A DNA stretch of 64,000 nt from Pedobacter sp. Leaf170 (lineage in GTDB: Bacteria; Bacteroidota; Bacteroidia; Sphingobacteriales; Sphingobacteriaceae): positions 620,001 to 684,000 of the forward strand of contig NZ_CAKLBP010000002.1 in NCBI RefSeq assembly GCF_920984665.1, written 5' to 3'. Below the pieces are notes generated by a model. That model worked only from the letters and a program-made list of their open reading frames with translations. It had not been told where the DNA came from and made no database searches. Numbering within the stretch: the stretch's first letter is position 1; the number at the start of each line of letters is the position of its first letter. Both the position numbers and the translations under genes were made by a program. This document shows positions 61,935 to 64,000 of this stretch, one piece after another.

Positions 61935-62660
61935 ATGTTGCACAAAGTTAGGGGTATTGTATTAAAAACCACCAATTACAGCGAGAGCAGTGTAATCGTA
62001 CAGGTTTTTACAGATAAATTCGGAATGCAATCTTACCTAATAAACGGTGTTAAAAAACCAAAGGCGAAGATTAAGATGAATATGCTGCAATCCTTACATC
62101 TTTTAGATATGGTCGTTTATCATAAAACAAACACAAGTATTCAGCGGGTTTCTGAGGTTAGGCAGGTTCCGGTATTTAAAACGATTCCTTACGATATTGT
62201 AAAAACAAGTATTGTAATTTTTTTGAACGAGGTGCTGTATAAGAGTATTCGTCAGCAATCGGCAGATGAAGGTTTATTCGATTACATTTTTAATTCAATT
62301 GCCTGGTTTGATGAAAATGAAGAACTTAATCCAAATTTTCATCTCTCTTTCTTGCTTAAATTAACACGGTTTTTGGGCTTTTCTCCAAATGAAAGAAGAA
62401 GAACAGACCAGGTTTATTTTGATTTACAGGAAGGGGAGTTCCTATCAAGAGTGCCCATACATTCTAATTACCTTCAGTTAGATGATGCTTTAGGTTTTAT
62501 ATCCTTATTTAATACATCACTCGAAAAAATATCAGATATAAAAATGAGCAATAACCAAAGGCGCTTTTTGCTTGATAAAATATTGGTTTTCTACACCTTA
62601 CATACCGCCTCTTTTGGTGAAGTGCAGTCGCATAAGATTTTAGAAACCCTGCTGAGCTGA
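61935..62660 (+). CDS. recO: DNA repair protein RecO
   Basis: A 241-residue RecO that helps load RecA with RecR at gaps. The N-terminal OB fold is marked by RGIVLKTTNYSESSVIVQVF and NGVKKPKAKIKMN. The helical C-terminus contains FHLSFLLKLTRFLGFSPN. Zinc cysteines of some RecO proteins are absent. Length is normal for Bacteroidota. Confidence 0.9.
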   Translation: MLHKVRGIVLKTTNYSESSVIVQVFTDKFGMQSYLINGVKKPKAKIKMNMLQSLHLLDMVVYHKTNTSIQRVSEVRQVPVFKTIPYDIVKTSIVIFLNEVLYKSIRQQSADEGLFDYIFNSIAWFDENEELNPNFHLSFLLKLTRFLGFSPNERRRTDQVYFDLQEGEFLSRVPIHSNYLQLDDALGFISLFNTSLEKISDIKMSNNQRRFLLDKILVFYTLHTASFGEVQSHKILETLLS

Positions 62661-62676
62661 AAAAAAATAAAAAAGA

Positions 62677-62707
62677 TTTGTGAAAAAGGATTATAGCGCT
62701 ATATTTG
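62677..62707 (+). promoter_or_regulatory. Promoter of the tRNA-Val cluster
   Basis: TTTG (62677-62680), an exact 19-nt spacer and TATATTTG (62700-62707) are a full match to the Bacteroidota -33/-7 consensus. It is 17 nt before the first tRNA. Confidence 0.75.
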
Positions 62708-62723
62708 CATTCCCAAAAGGAAA

Positions 62724-62798
62724 GGGAAATTAGCTCAGCTGGTTCAGAGCACCTCGTTTACACCGAGGGGGTCGGGGGTTCGAACCCCTCATTTCCCA
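62724..62798 (+). tRNA. tRNA-Val (TAC), copy 1
   Basis: A 75-nt tRNA with acceptor pair GGGAAAT / ATTTCCC, D-arm GCTCAGCTGGTTCAGAGC, anticodon stem CCTCG / CGAGG with TAC anticodon (62759-62761), T-arm GGGGGTTCGAACCCCTC (with slight mismatch) and discriminator A. CCA is not encoded in full (ACA follows). Confidence 0.97.
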
Positions 62799-62857
62799 CA
62801 CTAAGCCTTTCATGGAGTTGGAAGGTTTTTATTAAATAATGCAATCCTTTAAATAAA

Positions 62858-62922
62858 GGGAAATTAGCTCAGCTGGTTCAGAGCATCCCGACATTATCAG
62901 TCGGGAGGGTCGGGGAACTCAA
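62858..62922 (+). pseudogene. Broken tRNA-like copy between two tRNA-Val genes
   Basis: It copies the 5' part of tRNA-Val exactly (GGGAAATTAGCTCAGCTGGT then TCAGAGC). The anticodon arm is replaced by TCCCGACATTATCAGTCGGG, and the T-arm decays after GGGTCGGGGA. The 3' acceptor strand is absent. It cannot fold as a full tRNA, so I call it a remnant or chimera. Confidence 0.8.
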
Positions 62923-62942
62923 GAGTTGAAATATTGAAAATA

Positions 62943-63017
62943 GGGAAATTAGCTCAGCTGGTTCAGAGCACCTCGTTTACACCGAGGGGGTCGGGGGTTC
63001 GAACCCCTCATTTCCCA
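62943..63017 (+). tRNA. tRNA-Val (TAC), copy 2
   Basis: Identical in sequence to copy 1 over all 75 nt, with the same ACACTAAGCCTTTCA-like 3' flank. Anticodon TAC. The two identical copies and shared flanks show a recent local duplication. Confidence 0.97.
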
Positions 63018-63021
63018 CACT

Positions 63022-63053
63022 AAGCCTTTCAGGAAACTGCGAGGCTTTTTTTG
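63022..63053 (+). terminator. Terminator of the tRNA-Val cluster
   Basis: AAGCCT (63022-63027) pairs with AGGCTT (63042-63047), followed by a T-run. It ends the tRNA transcript. Confidence 0.85.
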
Positions 63054-63124
63054 TGCCATAAATTCTATCATTTTTTTAAAACTCTTAATATAATATCCGA
63101 AATTGGCATTCTGAATTATATTCA

Positions 63125-64000
63125 ATGTTCAATAAAATTGTCCAGTTCATTTTCTTTGGAAACTATTTCGTAGGGCTTTTAGCTGTTGCGCTAACCATTG
63201 AAGCCACCGTACAATTAAGATTACCTTTTAATTCCTTAAATTATTACCTGCTTCTTTTTTTTGCACCAACCATCTACTACACCTACGCGTATACCAAAGC
63301 ATCTACCAGTCTATCCAGCTTAAACCTTCGAAATACATGGTATTACAATCACCGGAAATTTATAGCAATCAGCCAGGTTGTATTAATCGTTTTATGTGGT
63401 GTTTTGGCTGTAAACTTACTCTATCAAAATTTCAATAATATTTTAAAACTGCCATTTAGTTATTGGGTGGCAATTGTAATTATTATAACAGCCGGAAGTA
63501 TGTATTATGGTTTGCTGCCCAAGTCTTTTATCAATTTTAATCTACGAAGTACAGGATGGTTAAAAGCTTTTGTAATAGGTTTTGTATGGGCCTGTTGTGT
63601 AAACGTTTTACCATTAATTATGTTGAAGATAGAGACTGGGATAGGTTACCATGACTCCGTTTTATGGACATGGTTATTCATCAAAAACTGGATGTTTTGC
63701 ACAGTAAATGCCATCATCTTTGATATTAAAGATTATCCAACTGATGCGAATAAGCATTTGAGAACGTTTGTGGTTCGTTATGGATTAAGAAAAACAATTT
63801 TCAATATTTTAATTCCTTTATTGTTAGTTGGCTTACTCTCTTTGGCTGTATTTGCCAGTTACAAAGGTTTTGGTTTGCCACAAGTTTTATGTAACGTGCT
63901 TCCATTTATTTTAACACTGTATGTCGCATACGCCATGCACAAGCGTAAGAATATTTTATTCTACTTAATTGTTATAGATGGCTTAATATTGTTTAAGGCT
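63125..64000 (+). CDS. UbiA-like prenyltransferase family protein, partial (3' end outside window)
   Basis: An open frame of 292 codons starting at ATG 63125 and running off the right edge. It has about eight membrane helices. FDIKDYPTDANKHLRT resembles the second Asp-rich motif (DxxDxxxD) of UbiA prenyltransferases, which attach isoprenoids to aromatic acceptors. A first motif of the NDxxD kind is not obvious, so it may be a divergent member with unknown substrate. The start is clear but the end is missing. Confidence 0.7.
   Translation, partial: MFNKIVQFIFFGNYFVGLLAVALTIEATVQLRLPFNSLNYYLLLFFAPTIYYTYAYTKASTSLSSLNLRNTWYYNHRKFIAISQVVLIVLCGVLAVNLLYQNFNNILKLPFSYWVAIVIIITAGSMYYGLLPKSFINFNLRSTGWLKAFVIGFVWACCVNVLPLIMLKIETGIGYHDSVLWTWLFIKNWMFCTVNAIIFDIKDYPTDANKHLRTFVVRYGLRKTIFNILIPLLLVGLLSLAVFASYKGFGLPQVLCNVLPFILTLYVAYAMHKRKNILFYLIVIDGLILFKA

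Noticed and set aside
62858..62922. A third functional tRNA
   Set aside because: The anticodon arm is abnormal and the T-arm and acceptor 3' strand do not pair, so it cannot form a normal tRNA.

Overview
This window looks like an ordinary chromosomal stretch of a Bacteroidota bacterium of the Sphingobacteriaceae, most like Pedobacter or a close relative. The evidence is the AT-rich composition, the short-leader promoters with a TAnnTTTG -7 element, the gliding and type IX secretion genes (gldK, gldL, gldM, gldN, sprE/porW, gldB), the ATP synthase cluster that lacks beta and epsilon, and families such as DUF5690, DUF4271, DUF3050 and DUF4269. The placement rests on reading protein families, not on a database search.

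Layout. 0-9 kb: mostly minus-strand housekeeping and accessory enzymes (sugar kinase, MFS-like DUF5690 protein, acetyltransferase, JmjC-like cupin, DUF3050 protein, fasciclin, SDR, HemW). 9-16 kb: DUF4271 protein, hemD, then the gldKLMN secretion motor and core operon, closed by a clear terminator. 16-23 kb (minus): uvrC, a class A penicillin-binding protein and the TPR lipoprotein SprE/PorW. 23-29 kb: atpZ, an AtpI-like gene, atpB-E-F-H-A-G. 29-43 kb: small lipoproteins and membrane proteins, an e(P4)-type phosphatase, ruvC, a flippase-like protein with a GT2 and an orphan Dpp/Opp-type permease, rnhB, a GT4, gcvT, comB and a patatin. 43-55 kb: gldB divergent from nadE, a LuxR-type regulator, osmC, lspA, a DinB protein, lnt, a PH-SHOCT protein, rsmI, serS, and a DUF4269 protein. 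54-64 kb: an ileS - DksA-like - second lspA operon, an MMPL/RND exporter, recO, two tRNA-Val(TAC) genes flanking a broken tRNA copy, and a UbiA-like gene that runs off the right edge.

Shared themes. Lipoprotein export and maturation (two LspA, Lnt, many lipoproteins) sits beside the type IX secretion and gliding genes, several of which encode lipoproteins. The tRNA and translation genes (ileS, serS, rsmI, tRNA-Val) cluster to the right.

The most unusual content is not a gene cluster. The spaces between genes carry several families of dispersed palindromic or structured repeats. One family begins with GTCATTGCGAGG, one with GTCATTTCGA, one with GTCATCCTGAGC; one is a longer element built around GTCnnGCTnTTCGCT and often ends in ACGCAAAACC; one is an AT-rich TTTTAAGTTGTAAG family. 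Three consecutive gaps of the ATP synthase operon each hold such elements, and a 79-bp unit is tandemly triplicated between gcvT and comB. Other points worth a look are the GXHH signature in IleRS, the DUF3050 protein with a possible diiron motif, and the broken tRNA. I see no CRISPR array, prophage, insertion sequence or clear genomic island.
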